From: Solibacter sp039934035
Lineage (GTDB): Bacteria; Acidobacteriota; Terriglobia; Bryobacterales; Bryobacteraceae
Length of the DNA: 64,000 nt
Reading direction: 5' to 3'
NCBI GenBank assembly: GCA_039934035.1
Contig: JBDTMZ010000142.1
Span: 1 to 64,000, forward strand
Made by a program: the position numbers and the translations under genes. Positions 32,420-41,620 of the stretch are shown here, piece after piece. Numbering within the stretch: position 1 is the stretch's first letter; every line of letters starts with the position of its first letter. Under the pieces are notes generated by a model that saw nothing but the letters and a program-made list of their open reading frames with translations, ran no database searches and was not told the origin of the DNA.

Positions 32420-33604
32420 GTGTCCCTCGTAACGCAGTCTACACACACTACCAAGCATACTGCACCGGAAGCACGGGGCATCGCCCTGAACATCCTGGCG
32501 CTCGGAGTGGTGATTGCCATTCTGTACCTGGGACGCCTGTTCTTCATCACCTCGCTGATCGCGCTGACCATCGCTTTCATCCTGGAACCGTTCGTGGCAT
32601 TGCTGATGCGGCTGCGGTTCCCGCGATCGCTGGCCAGCTTTGTCGTATGCTCGATCGCGCTGGCTCTGCTGTATGTAATCGGGTTGGGGGCGTACTCGCA
32701 ATTGGCGGGTTTGTACGATGAATTGCCGAAGTACGGCCAGCGCATCGGAGACCTGGTGGACGGCTTCCAGCAGAAGATCTCTTCGATGGAAGATCAGACG
32801 TACCAGCTGGTGGTTCCGGCGCGGCAGAGGCAGGAAGAAGAGCGGCGCAGGGAGCAGGAGCAGGCGGCAACCGTTGCCAGGAAGGGGAAAAAGGGCACGC
32901 CTCCTCCCGTGACCACGCCGGCAGCGCCGGGCGCGATTCCCGAGGTCCGCATCCACGAGGAAAGAACGCCCATTGGCGATTACGTTTATTCGCGCCTGAG
33001 CTCGGTGTATCAGGTGCTGCTGATGTTCTCGTTCATTCCGTTCCTGGTGTACTTCATGCTGAGTTGGCGAGACCATATCAACCGGGCGTTCCTGCAGTTT
33101 TTTCATGGGGAAGACCGGCTGGTGGCGGCGCGCAGCGTGCAGGGAATCGCGGGCATGGTGCGCGCGTTTGTGGTGGGCAACTTCGTGCTCGGGCTGCTGC
33201 TCGCAATTCTGAGTTCGATCCTCTTCTGGATGATGAGGGTGCCCTACCCGATGCTGGTGGGCCCGTTGAGCGGGATTCTCAGCCTGGTGCCGTATATCGG
33301 TTTGCCTCTGGCTATGATTCCGCCGCTGTTTGCGTCGCTACCTCTCAACGAGGTGTCCATCTACCTCTTCGTGGTGATGACGGTGGCGATGCTGCACCTG
33401 GTCGCGTTGAACGTGCTGTATCCGAAGATCGTGGGTTCGCGCGTGCACCTGAATCCGCTGGTGGTGACGTTCTCACTGATGATCTGGGGATTCCTGTGGG
33501 ATGCTCCCGGACTTCTGCTGGCCATCCCGTTGACTGCGGGGATCAAGGCAGTCTGCGACAACGTGAGAGAGCTGCGCCCCTTCGGTAAGTTCCTGGGCGA
33601 CTAG
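32420..33604 (+). CDS. AI-2E family (PerM-like) transporter
   Basis: Integral membrane protein of 394 residues. Helices at about 24-60 and 72-95 are followed by a large soluble loop (about 100-195) that is Arg/Glu/Pro-rich with REQEQAATVARKGKKGTPPP, then the conserved C-terminal membrane block: FSFIPFLVYFMLSWRDHI, GNFVLGLLLAILSSI, PLSGILSLVPYIGLPLAMIP and LLLAIPLTAGIKAVCDN. Family members export diverse small molecules or ions; AI-2 export is shown for only a few. It starts at a GTG. The insertion in the soluble loop is longer than usual. It is divergent from ruvX. Confidence 0.88.
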   Translation: MSLVTQSTHTTKHTAPEARGIALNILALGVVIAILYLGRLFFITSLIALTIAFILEPFVALLMRLRFPRSLASFVVCSIALALLYVIGLGAYSQLAGLYDELPKYGQRIGDLVDGFQQKISSMEDQTYQLVVPARQRQEEERRREQEQAATVARKGKKGTPPPVTTPAAPGAIPEVRIHEERTPIGDYVYSRLSSVYQVLLMFSFIPFLVYFMLSWRDHINRAFLQFFHGEDRLVAARSVQGIAGMVRAFVVGNFVLGLLLAILSSILFWMMRVPYPMLVGPLSGILSLVPYIGLPLAMIPPLFASLPLNEVSIYLFVVMTVAMLHLVALNVLYPKIVGSRVHLNPLVVTFSLMIWGFLWDAPGLLLAIPLTAGIKAVCDNVRELRPFGKFLGD

Positions 33605-33641
33605 GGTAGTGTCGCGCTTCCCCTGGTGCTACGTTGAGAGC

Positions 33642-35348
33642 ATGGCCCGTACGTGCCTGCTTGTTCTGTGCCTGAGCGCCTCGCTGTGCCGCGCGCAGGA
33701 GCTGGCGACCACCGACGATGGACGCCAGGTGCTGCTTTCTACCTGGTGGCGGCTGCCCGGCGAAGGCTTCGAGCCTCTGCACTTCGGCATCTATCGTTCG
33801 GCAGGCGGCAGTTGGACCGCCACTGCGCACACCGACCAGGGTCCATATCTCACGCGTCCTTACCTGAGCCACGATGGCAGCGTCGCCGCGTGGGAGCGGA
33901 CGTTGCCCTGCCAGGGGTCCTGCATGTTGGCTATACCGCGCTCCGTCACGGAGTTCGACGGTTTGACGGCGCCGGCTTCGGCGGGCAACTATTCCCTGAC
34001 GTTGAGCCGCAATCAGCGCTTCATGCTGTCGCCCGGCTTCCTGGGAGTTACCGATTTTCAATTACAGGACCTCTCGACTGGCTTGACGTGGAGTCCGCCG
34101 GCGGCGCCCTACCTGCGTGCCTTCGGAGTCGCCGATAACGGCGCAGTGCTGGGGCTCGCGGCGGCGCGCGAGGTTGGCTTCACCACGGCGTTCGTGCCAA
34201 ACCGTCTGGTGGTGTGGCGGCCGAATGCGGAAGCTGTCGAGATCTTCCGCGCGGAGACGCTGGATGGCTGGCTCAGTGCCGATGGCGGCCACGTTCTGGT
34301 CGAGGTACGCGGGCAGTCCCGCGAACTGTGGCTGGTCGATGTGGCGAACGGGGCGCGGCAGCGGATTGCGCAACTGGCGGCTGACGGCACTTCGAATTTC
34401 CTGGAAACCGCCCGACACCAGATCTCCAACGACGGCAGCCGCGTCGCGTACCTCTGGCCCTCGCAGAATACCGAACTCTGGTTCTGGCAGTCAGGTGGAG
34501 AAGGGCGGGTGCTGGCGCAGGCGGACGAAGGTTTCCTCAGCATGGTGCTGAGCGGCGATGGCCGGATCGTCTGGGCATTCACCGCGAGCGGAAGGCTACT
34601 CAAGATCGCCGTCGATGCCGGGACTATAGAGGAAGTGCTGGGCGCGCTGCCTCCACGCCTCGGTCCTGGATACGCAGGCTCCGCGCCCGGTTCCGCGATG
34701 GTCTTGGCCTCGCCGCGCGGCGGTGGTATTTCCACCGGACTCCGCTTCACTTCGGGCACATTGATTTATCCCGTGATCGACGATGCCAGCCGTGATTCCA
34801 TCGCGGTGCAGATTCCCTGGGAGGCGCCCACAGGGCCGAATCCACCGCTGCTCGTCAAGCGGGATTCCAATGCGTTCGAACTGCCGCTGGCGGTCTCACT
34901 CGATCCCGTCGTCCGTCCCGTTATCGCGGGCACTACCGACGACAAAGGCAATTACCAGATCAAAGCCGCACTGCAGGATTTCAGTGCCCTGGTGTCCCCC
35001 GAGCATCCCGCTCCCGCGGGCTCGACCATCCACACCTGGTTCTACAATCTCGGACCACTGGACCGCCCCGTGCCGACAGGAATTCCCGGTCCGAGCGACC
35101 CTGCGTCCGTGCCGCTCGCCCCGCTCGGCTGCTTCCTTCTTCCTGGCCCGGCAATGCCTGGCCGGCCACTCCCGATGCCCTTTCTGGCTTACGCTCCCGG
35201 CATGATTGGCGTTTATCAAGCAGACCTCACAATTCCCGCGGACTTCCCCGCCGGTCCCGCGATTCTGGCTTGCGATTCCAACGGCGTGCCAACCTCCGCG
35301 TGGCTGGCCGTCGGACCCGCAAGCCAGTTTGAGAGCGCCTACCGGTAG
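33642..35348 (+). CDS. secreted beta-propeller-like protein
   Basis: Protein of 568 residues. The signal peptide is MARTCLLVLCLSASLCRAQ. Blade-like repeats follow to about residue 370: YLSHDGSVAAWERT, LTLSRNQRFMLSPGF, GWLSADGGHVLVEVRG, QISNDGSRVAYLWP and MVLSGDGRIVWAFT, consistent with a WD40/PD40-type propeller. The last 190 residues form a separate beta-rich domain with two Cys (GCFLLPG, LACDSNG) and a pattern seen at the C-terminus of acidobacterial surface proteins. Start at the ATG at 33642 directly before the signal peptide. Its 3' end overlaps that of the convergent TonB receptor gene by 10 bp. Function is unknown. Confidence 0.7.
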   Translation: MARTCLLVLCLSASLCRAQELATTDDGRQVLLSTWWRLPGEGFEPLHFGIYRSAGGSWTATAHTDQGPYLTRPYLSHDGSVAAWERTLPCQGSCMLAIPRSVTEFDGLTAPASAGNYSLTLSRNQRFMLSPGFLGVTDFQLQDLSTGLTWSPPAAPYLRAFGVADNGAVLGLAAAREVGFTTAFVPNRLVVWRPNAEAVEIFRAETLDGWLSADGGHVLVEVRGQSRELWLVDVANGARQRIAQLAADGTSNFLETARHQISNDGSRVAYLWPSQNTELWFWQSGGEGRVLAQADEGFLSMVLSGDGRIVWAFTASGRLLKIAVDAGTIEEVLGALPPRLGPGYAGSAPGSAMVLASPRGGGISTGLRFTSGTLIYPVIDDASRDSIAVQIPWEAPTGPNPPLLVKRDSNAFELPLAVSLDPVVRPVIAGTTDDKGNYQIKAALQDFSALVSPEHPAPAGSTIHTWFYNLGPLDRPVPTGIPGPSDPASVPLAPLGCFLLPGPAMPGRPLPMPFLAYAPGMIGVYQADLTIPADFPAGPAILACDSNGVPTSAWLAVGPASQFESAYR

Positions 35349-38300
35349 AACCGCACCCCCATCTGAATCAACCTCGGGTAGTTCGCCTGGCTGGTGATGA
35401 TGCCGAACTGCGGGTTGGTGAACGTGGTATTCGGGCCGTAGAAGGTCGGCGTATTGGTCACGTTCAGGGCCTCGGCCCGGAACTGTACGTTGACTTTCTC
35501 CATCAGGTGGAAGCCCTTGAAAATGGAAGCGTCGAAGCTGATCTGTCCCGGTCCGCGCAGCGAGGCCACGCGGCCCACATTGCCGAAGGTGAATTGCGCC
35601 GACTGCGAAAATGCGGCCGGATTGATCCAACCGTCGATCCGTTTCTCGAACGGCGCGTCGACGGAAGCCGAAACGCCGGTGGCATTCGGCCGCTGCGTGC
35701 TGGCGCCGATCACACTGTTGTTGTTCGGCTGCGAAATCGCCAGCGGATAGCCGGACTGCAGCACGCTGGTCAGGTTGACGCTCCAGCCCTCCGCCGCGGT
35801 CTTCAGAATGCGGTTGTGCGCTCGGAACGGCAGCAGGCAGGAAGCCGCCATCGAGAGCCGGTGCGGCGTGTGCGAAGTCGAAAGCCCGAATTCCGAGCCG
35901 AGGTCATAGGCGTTTTGCGGCCCGGTTGGCGCCGTGCTGTAGGAATTCGAAATCGTGCCGTACCCCAGGTCCATATTGCGCGACCAAGTGTAGGTGGCCA
36001 GCAGCGTCATGCCGGCGGCAAATCTCCGCTGCACCTTGATGTAGAGTGCGTCGTAGCGGGAGTGGTTGGTGTCCGACCCGTTGACGGTCACACCCGTGAA
36101 TTGCGGGAAGGGCGAGAGAAGCTGCGAACGCGGAATGGTCGGGTTGCCGACATTCAGCACGCCGCCCTTGTTGTACATCGGGTTGGGGACGTTGGAGTTG
36201 AGCGAACTGCCCAGCCCAAGGTATTGCGACTCGAGCTGGTTGATGTTGCGCCCGTCCTGCACCAGATGGATGCCGCGCGACCCGATGTAGCCCGTCGAAA
36301 GCACGAAATTCCCCTTGAGCTGGCGCTGAATGTCGAGTGAGAACTGCTCGACATAGCCGCCCGATCGCGTCTTGCGGTCATACACCGTGATGGCTTGCCC
36401 GACGCCGGCCGATCCGCCAGCCGAATTACCCACCGGCTGCAGCAGTCCGTTGGGATAGGGATTGTCGAGCGACGCCGCGGGGGTGAAGTTGTTGTCGATC
36501 GACGTGATGATGGGAGTGGATTGGGAATATCCCAGCGTGCTCTGGAACGAGAACGGCAGCGGCGCCCAGAAGATGCCGAAGCCGCCGCGAACCGAGGTCT
36601 TCGCGTTGGCCGAATAAGCGAACCCGAAGCGCGGACCGAGTTTGGCGCCGTAAGGATCGAACGCATGCGTGGGATTGCCGTTGACCCCTGCGTACAGGAC
36701 CGTGCCGTTGATCTTCAAATCGGAAATGCCTGCCTGCAACGGACTGACGGCCGCGGGATCGAAGCCGCTGATGAACTTGTTGTTCGTATCGCCGGGCCCG
36801 GTTTCGTGCTCGAGACGCAGACCGAAATTCAGGGTGAGCTTCGAGGTGATGCGGAAATCGTCCTGCACGAAGACGCCATAATATTTCACGAAATTGTAGA
36901 AGTTCGTGCCGACCGTCATGCTGCCGCTGGTGGGATAGCCCAGCAGCATGGTTGCGAGGCTCGCGCCGGCGCCAGTGGTGGTGGTCTTCGGCGTAGCGCG
37001 CGTGAACACGTCGCTGAACCCGAAACTGCTCGGCCCAATTCCGGGCGCGCCATCGTGATGCAACAGGCGGTAGTCGAACCCACCCTTCACACTGTGCCGC
37101 CCCAGGAACTTGGAAACGGTGGTATTGAAACTCTTGGAGTGGAAGACGTTTTGCGCCGTGGTGCCGCCGCCATAGCTGGCGAGATCGCTCATGGTGATGC
37201 TGGGGAAGGCGGTGTACTTCGTCACCGCCGCCAGCGAAGCAGGCAAGCCAAGCGTCGTCAGGTCGAAGCCGAGGCTGATCGGCGGCGTAAAGTTGGGGAA
37301 GCGGTTGAAGCCGTAGCGGGCCGTGATCACCAGGGTCGGCGTGACAGTGAAGGTCGAGTTCACCTGGGTGGCGTCCACCTTGCGATAAATCACGCCCTGG
37401 TTCGGCGAAGCGATCTGATTGGGGAACCAGCGATTGCTCGGCTCCTGACTGCCATAGTGCAGGTACGATGCCGACGCCTTCCACCAGGGGGTGACTTCGT
37501 GATCGGCCTTGAAAGTCATCTGGTCGGCGCGGTTGAACGCTCGCACCGTGGAGTCGAAGTTCGGCGCGCCGTAATAAGTGCCCGCCACGTTGGGTGCGGG
37601 ATAATACGAGGCCATCTTCAGCCCGACGTTGCTGAGCCGGTCGCCCGGAACGACGTTGCCCGGGAAGACCTGGCGCGCGCCGTCTGGCGTGGTCGTCAGC
37701 GGATCGTACAGTAGTTGCAGGGCGCCGTTCCCTGTGCGAGAAAGCGATTTCGAGAAGTCGCCGCTGCGCTCCAGCATGGTGGGGACCGAGAGCCGCGTGC
37801 CGCTGGCATCGTACTGCCGGTAGGCTTCGCCCGCAACGAAGAAAAAGGTGCGGTCGCGGCCGTTGTAAATTTTGGGAATCCACACCGGCCCGCCGATCGA
37901 GCCGCCGTAGTTTTTGAAGGGCTGGTCGGGAATCGACTGGCCGGCGCGATTGGAGAAGAAGTTGTTGGCCAGCCACTCGGTGCGTCGAATGTAGCCGAAC
38001 CCGCTGCCGTGTATTTCATTGGTTCCGGAGCGGAGGAAGGTGTTGAACGTACCGCCCCCGGTGCGGCCCATTTCCGCGTCATAGGTATTGGCCTGCACCT
38101 TCATTTCCTGCACCGATTCCTGAGAGGGAATGATCACCGCGCGGTTGGTCGAATCGGTGATGGAGATGCCGTCGAGCGTGTAGTTATTGCCGCGGACCGG
38201 GCCGCCCGCAATAGAAATCTGCGAGGACCCGGACTGGTCCTGCATGCGGTTGAACTTGGGATTGCCCACCTGCACCACGGATTCGGAAAGCTTGGAAAGC

Positions 38301-38743
38301 ATGAACGGATTGCGTCCAAGATTCGGCAGGTCCGTGAGCTTCTGGCTGTCGATCACCTGCCCTGTGGAGGCGTCCGCCGTGTCGACCAATTGCGTCTCGG
38401 CCACGACATTGATCTGCTCGGTCACTCCGCCGAGTTGCAGCACGAGGTCGATGGTCACTGCCGTCTGGGTAGATACAACTACGCCTTTGCGCGAGATTTT
38501 GCTGAAGCCCGCGGCCTCGGCCATCACCGTGTAGGTGGCCGGCGTCAGCGCCGCGAACGCGTATTCACCCTGGTCGCTGGTGACGGTAGAGCGAGACACC
38601 CCACTTGCTTCGTCCACTACCGTGATTTTGGCCAGGGGAATGACTGCTGCTTTGGGATCGGCGATTCTTCCGCGGAGCGACCCCTGAAAAGACTGCGCCG
38701 TCAAAACCGCGGTACACACGAACAGCAAATACACGTATCGCAT
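35339..38743 (-). CDS. Oar-like TonB-dependent outer-membrane receptor
   Basis: Protein of 1134 residues. A signal peptide (RYVYLLFVCTAVLTAQS) is followed by a carboxypeptidase-regulatory-like domain (about 20-105: GSLRGRIADPKAAVIPLAKI, SDQGEYAFAALTPATYTV), a plug domain (about 110-240: LDGISITDS, QEMKVQANTYDAEMGRTGGG) and a very large beta-barrel ending in the aromatic RLIQMGVRFYR. This is the Oar-like type greatly expanded in Solibacter-like Acidobacteria and thought to import or bind large carbohydrate or peptide ligands. AAGGAG lies 7 nt before the ATG. It is alone in its operon except for a candidate 28-residue ORF upstream. Several long frames on the opposite strand are shadows. Confidence 0.93.
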   Translation of the reverse strand: MRYVYLLFVCTAVLTAQSFQGSLRGRIADPKAAVIPLAKITVVDEASGVSRSTVTSDQGEYAFAALTPATYTVMAEAAGFSKISRKGVVVSTQTAVTIDLVLQLGGVTEQINVVAETQLVDTADASTGQVIDSQKLTDLPNLGRNPFMLSKLSESVVQVGNPKFNRMQDQSGSSQISIAGGPVRGNNYTLDGISITDSTNRAVIIPSQESVQEMKVQANTYDAEMGRTGGGTFNTFLRSGTNEIHGSGFGYIRRTEWLANNFFSNRAGQSIPDQPFKNYGGSIGGPVWIPKIYNGRDRTFFFVAGEAYRQYDASGTRLSVPTMLERSGDFSKSLSRTGNGALQLLYDPLTTTPDGARQVFPGNVVPGDRLSNVGLKMASYYPAPNVAGTYYGAPNFDSTVRAFNRADQMTFKADHEVTPWWKASASYLHYGSQEPSNRWFPNQIASPNQGVIYRKVDATQVNSTFTVTPTLVITARYGFNRFPNFTPPISLGFDLTTLGLPASLAAVTKYTAFPSITMSDLASYGGGTTAQNVFHSKSFNTTVSKFLGRHSVKGGFDYRLLHHDGAPGIGPSSFGFSDVFTRATPKTTTTGAGASLATMLLGYPTSGSMTVGTNFYNFVKYYGVFVQDDFRITSKLTLNFGLRLEHETGPGDTNNKFISGFDPAAVSPLQAGISDLKINGTVLYAGVNGNPTHAFDPYGAKLGPRFGFAYSANAKTSVRGGFGIFWAPLPFSFQSTLGYSQSTPIITSIDNNFTPAASLDNPYPNGLLQPVGNSAGGSAGVGQAITVYDRKTRSGGYVEQFSLDIQRQLKGNFVLSTGYIGSRGIHLVQDGRNINQLESQYLGLGSSLNSNVPNPMYNKGGVLNVGNPTIPRSQLLSPFPQFTGVTVNGSDTNHSRYDALYIKVQRRFAAGMTLLATYTWSRNMDLGYGTISNSYSTAPTGPQNAYDLGSEFGLSTSHTPHRLSMAASCLLPFRAHNRILKTAAEGWSVNLTSVLQSGYPLAISQPNNNSVIGASTQRPNATGVSASVDAPFEKRIDGWINPAAFSQSAQFTFGNVGRVASLRGPGQISFDASIFKGFHLMEKVNVQFRAEALNVTNTPTFYGPNTTFTNPQFGIITSQANYPRLIQMGVRFYR

Positions 38744-38839
38744 AGCAACTCCTTGTTGTTGGTGGATAGACCTCTCGGCCCTTGCGCCCTAGCGCGCGAT
38801 TTGGGTCAGGCCGCTGTCAGACGGCCGACTGAGACCTGC

Positions 38840-38926
38840 TCATTTCTTCTTGCGCGCCCGCATTGATACGCCCCGTTGCGCAGAGTCCGAAAACCAAATC
38901 GAACTGGATTGCTGTTGAAACAGCAT
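38840..38926 (-). CDS. candidate 28-residue basic small protein
   Basis: A short frame (MLFQQQSSSIWFSDSAQRGV, then SMRARKKK) ending in TGA. A perfect AGGAGG (38931-38936) lies 4 nt before the ATG. It sits about 100 bp upstream of the TonB-dependent receptor, in the same direction. It has no hydrophobic segment and a strongly basic end. It may be a leader peptide for the receptor gene or a small regulatory protein; the evidence is the ribosome-binding site and position only. Confidence 0.35.
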   Translation of the reverse strand: MLFQQQSSSIWFSDSAQRGVSMRARKKK

Positions 38927-38936
38927 GAATCCTCCT

Positions 38937-39426
38937 GGTTGGTGTTGATTCGCCCCTGGTGTGTGGCCTGTACGAAGTCCACGGAAAAGGGCTCAAGACG
39001 GGGAGCAGGCAAGCTAGGATGGGCCACGAGGTCCAGCCCGGTCAATTTCTATGCAGAGTAACCTTGGACGCCGCGCGAGTCAAGAAGAAAACTTGGATGC
39101 GGTCCATAAGGTGCCCGCTGGTTCGGGCCCTGGGAGAGGGGACATGCGGCCTGTTGGCCGCCGGCTTCCCGGGTAGCGAGTTTCGGTGGAACAGGCCATC
39201 GTTTTATGTGGCCTGTTCGAGCTTCGAAGCTTGAGCGGACGGACGACAGAAAACGGCGCTCTGTCCTTCCCACCCCTTTTGCGTGCCGCGCGTGCCCGCT
39301 TGTAGTTCGCCGCTTCAATCGTCTCGCTTCGGTCGTTGAAGCGGCCCTGAGGTCATGCCGCGCGCTCCCGCCGTTCCGCATTCAGCCGCGCCCCGCCGCC
39401 GTGAAGTTCACGCCTTCCCCGCTGCG
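38937..39426. other. intergenic region between TonB receptor and higBA
   Basis: About 490 bp. Open frames present on both strands have no ribosome-binding sites and random composition. Nothing else is supported. The receptor promoter presumably lies at the left edge, but no clear hexamers are seen. Confidence 0.4.
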
Positions 39427-39825
39427 TTAGATGAAAAGACTCAGGGGCGCGTGGAAGAAATCAGCCAGCTTTCGCGCGTGCGTTTTGCTGATCCCCCGCT
39501 TGCCGTTCAGCACGTCAGAGGCTACGCTGCTGGCTCCGAAAATGGGGATCAGGTCGCGTTGTCGGATGTCGCGGACCTCCATGAGCTCTCGCAGGGCGTC
39601 GAGCGGGGTGGCGTTGCTGAGGGGATAGCGCGTTTCTTCAAAGCGCTGAATGAGCAGGGTCAGCAGTTCCGCGAGTTCTGCTTCCTCACCCGTGAGCTTC
39701 CGGCCCAGGGTGTCGAGTGCTTCCAACTTGGCAATTGCCCGCTCGTTTTCCGCATCCGTCTTGATGACGCGTGGGCGCGCGGCGGAAAGCAGTTTGCCGT
39801 AGGCGGTTTCGGTTAGGGTAGCCAT
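39427..39825 (-). CDS. higA: HigA-like antitoxin, XRE-type
   Basis: Protein of 132 residues. The N-terminal part (about 1-65) is a long charged helix (RVIKTDAENERAIAKLEALD) typical of COG5499 HigA-like antitoxins. The C-terminal half is a helix-turn-helix: ATPLDALRELMEVRDIRQRD, then IPIFGASSVASDVLNGKRGI, then the SKTHARKLADFF helix. It should neutralise the upstream toxin and, with it, repress the operon through the repeats at 40116-40147. The ATG at 39825 lies inside the toxin gene's last codons; a TTG at 39834 is an alternative. Confidence 0.88.
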   Translation of the reverse strand: MATLTETAYGKLLSAARPRVIKTDAENERAIAKLEALDTLGRKLTGEEAELAELLTLLIQRFEETRYPLSNATPLDALRELMEVRDIRQRDLIPIFGASSVASDVLNGKRGISKTHARKLADFFHAPLSLFI

Positions 39826-40109
39826 TTCTTCCAAGCTCCTTTGGTGTATTCGGCGTGCGTGAGGAATTCTTTGACGTAGAGCCGCTGATAAGTGAACGAC
39901 ACGCGAGCGATCAGCCGGTAACGGTTGCCCTTGATGTTGAAGATTGCGAGCGCGCCCACGAGGTCGGTTGCCGGGTAGGTCTTGCGAATCTCTTCAAGGC
40001 ATGTCCATTCAGCCGCGCGGGCGACCTCGAACCAAGTCTGTATGGAAACGGCGGCATCAGCATGTTTGGCGGCTTTTTCGAAGAGCGTCCGTTTGCTGAT
40101 TACGTTCAC
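39813..40109 (-). CDS. higB: HigB-like toxin (mRNA interferase)
   Basis: Protein of 98 residues of the HigB_toxin type: VNVISKRTLFEKAAKHADAA, TWFEVARAAEWTCLEEI, YPATDLVGALAIFNIKGNRY and the terminal YVKEFLTHAEYTKGAWKKW, where basic and His residues near the end are expected to act in ribosome-dependent mRNA cleavage. The toxin gene comes first, as usual for hig loci, and overlaps the antitoxin by 13 nt. It starts at GTG 40109; a -10 (TGCTAGTAT) ends 6 nt upstream, so the mRNA may be leaderless. Confidence 0.88.
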   Translation of the reverse strand: MNVISKRTLFEKAAKHADAAVSIQTWFEVARAAEWTCLEEIRKTYPATDLVGALAIFNIKGNRYRLIARVSFTYQRLYVKEFLTHAEYTKGAWKKWLP

Positions 40110-40115
40110 CAATTC

Positions 40116-40147
40116 ATACTAGCAAAATGCTAGCCAAATTGCTAGCA
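40116..40147 (-). promoter_or_regulatory. higBA promoter with operator-like repeats
   Basis: The palindrome CTAGCAAAATGCTAG (40119-40133) overlaps the extended -10 TGCTAGTAT, and a second palindrome TGCTAGCA lies at 40140-40147. GCTAG occurs three times at spacings of about 11-12 bp, one helical turn. This is the layout expected for autorepression by a HigA-containing complex. Confidence 0.6.
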
Positions 40148-40237
40148 GAACGTTAGGAGCTTCTACGCCACCGGCGCCCGCCATGCCGCCTTCAGCCGCG
40201 CTTTCCGGCCAAAACAAGTTGCCGGCCAGGCGGAACG

Positions 40238-41620
40238 TCACTTGGCGTACTGGCGAATCACCCGTTCGATGGCGCGGCGGCAGACCGCGCAGAAGCCTAC
40301 CCGGTCCCGCGTAAACATGATGCAATCCTGCTGCGGACGGTAATACCCGCGGCCTTCGTACATGGCGCCTTCAAACGCGCCGACTTTGCCCGCATTACGG
40401 CCGGAAGCCAGTAGTTTCGTAGCGGCCGTTTCTTCTTCGCGAAACAGCGCTTCCATGTCTGCTTCGGGACGATGCTGCGCGCGAATGCCGCGGCGGCGCT
40501 CTTGGATCGCCTGCTCCATCTGCTCAAATTCCTGCTTCGGCCACAGTGACGGAAGGTTGATTCCCGAGGTCAGCAGGTCTTTCCATTTGGCGGCAAGCGG
40601 GTCGGCCGTCGCATTGGGTTCCCAGGGCTCGGGACGCTCGGTGGGGCTGCCGTAGGCGACGTCGGAGGTGTAATACTCGTCGGCCAGTCCGGCGAAGTGA
40701 TGGCCGAATTCGTGTACGAAGACGTACGGCGTGAACGCGTTGTCGGCGCTGACGGTGGCGAAGAGGTTGAAGATCCCTCCCCCGCCGTACTTGCGATCGT
40801 TGACCACCACTTCGATGAATTCGTAAGGCGCCGCGGCGGCAGCCTCGCGCAAGCGCTTGTTGTCGAAGGTGAGGATGTAGCGCTCAGAGCCGAAGGCGTC
40901 GTAGGTGGCGCGCAGGGGTGAGCGGCGGAAGATGTTGTCCGAGGGGCGCGCGATGCCGCTGTCTTCGGCGGGAGTATCGACAGCCCACACGTTGAAATCC
41001 GTGCGGCGCTCCTTGAAGGGCGACGCTGCAAAGAGCGTCTCCGCCATGCGGGCGGCATCCCGGTGCCATTTGTCCATTTCGGCGGCCGTGTAGCCATCGC
41101 CCATCAGCAGGAGGTCCACTTTGTCGCGAGGCGCGCCATTCTGCACCACCGGCCAGACGCGGAGTTTGGAGGGCGGCGCGTGCTCCACCGTGGGCGCGGC
41201 GGGGTCGATCACCACACTCCACACCTCGCGGAATTCGTTGGCCGGACCGCGCTTTTTGACGATCACCTGAACGGACGATTGCGGCGCGGGGAAACGCAGA
41301 CTTTCCGAAAAAGCGCGGCGCTGGCGTTTGGCTTCGTCCGTGGTCTCCCACTCGCCATAGATGCTGGCGAAGCCGCGCGAGTAGACGACACGATTGGTGG
41401 CGCGGTCGATTACCTGGAAGTGGTATTTGCCCAGATTGCTTTCATCCACCCAGCGGTCCATCGGACCGGGCCACTCGCCTTCCAACACCACCGAATCGAG
41501 TGCAAATTGCTCCTCGGCGGCCGCGCCGGTGTGAACGTAGTCCACGCGCAGCGTACGTGGCGGGGTGGTCTGGGCCGCGGCGAGGGCGGCCGCGAAAAAG
41601 ATCGCGCTGCGGAGATTCAT
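40238..41620 (-). CDS. secreted peptidase family M64 (IgA peptidase-like)
   Basis: Protein of 460 residues with a signal peptide (NLRSAIFFAAALAAAQ). An N-terminal beta domain (to about 150) precedes the metallopeptidase domain, marked by VDLLLMGDGYTAAEMDKWHR, FNVWAVDTPAEDSGIARP, GSERYILTFDN and the zinc-binding HEFGHHFAGLADEYY, in which two His and the downstream Asp are expected metal ligands. Near the end, CIMFTRDRVGFCAVCRRAIE contains three Cys, typical of the family. The ATG at 41620 has AAAGGA upstream; the frame further upstream is rejected. It is expected to be periplasmic or secreted. The natural substrate is unknown. It lies upstream of nothing on its strand except the separate higBA operon. 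Confidence 0.85.
   Translation of the reverse strand: MNLRSAIFFAAALAAAQTTPPRTLRVDYVHTGAAAEEQFALDSVVLEGEWPGPMDRWVDESNLGKYHFQVIDRATNRVVYSRGFASIYGEWETTDEAKRQRRAFSESLRFPAPQSSVQVIVKKRGPANEFREVWSVVIDPAAPTVEHAPPSKLRVWPVVQNGAPRDKVDLLLMGDGYTAAEMDKWHRDAARMAETLFAASPFKERRTDFNVWAVDTPAEDSGIARPSDNIFRRSPLRATYDAFGSERYILTFDNKRLREAAAAAPYEFIEVVVNDRKYGGGGIFNLFATVSADNAFTPYVFVHEFGHHFAGLADEYYTSDVAYGSPTERPEPWEPNATADPLAAKWKDLLTSGINLPSLWPKQEFEQMEQAIQERRRGIRAQHRPEADMEALFREEETAATKLLASGRNAGKVGAFEGAMYEGRGYYRPQQDCIMFTRDRVGFCAVCRRAIERVIRQYAK

Noticed and set aside
36395..37976. Long ORFs opposite and in another frame of the TonB receptor (439 and 516 residues)
   Set aside because: Low-complexity Arg/Gly-rich translations fully inside a well-supported 1134-residue receptor gene.
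38806..39045. 79-residue minus-strand ORF upstream of the TonB receptor
   Set aside because: It overlaps the 28-residue ORF in another frame, and only the short one has a ribosome-binding site.
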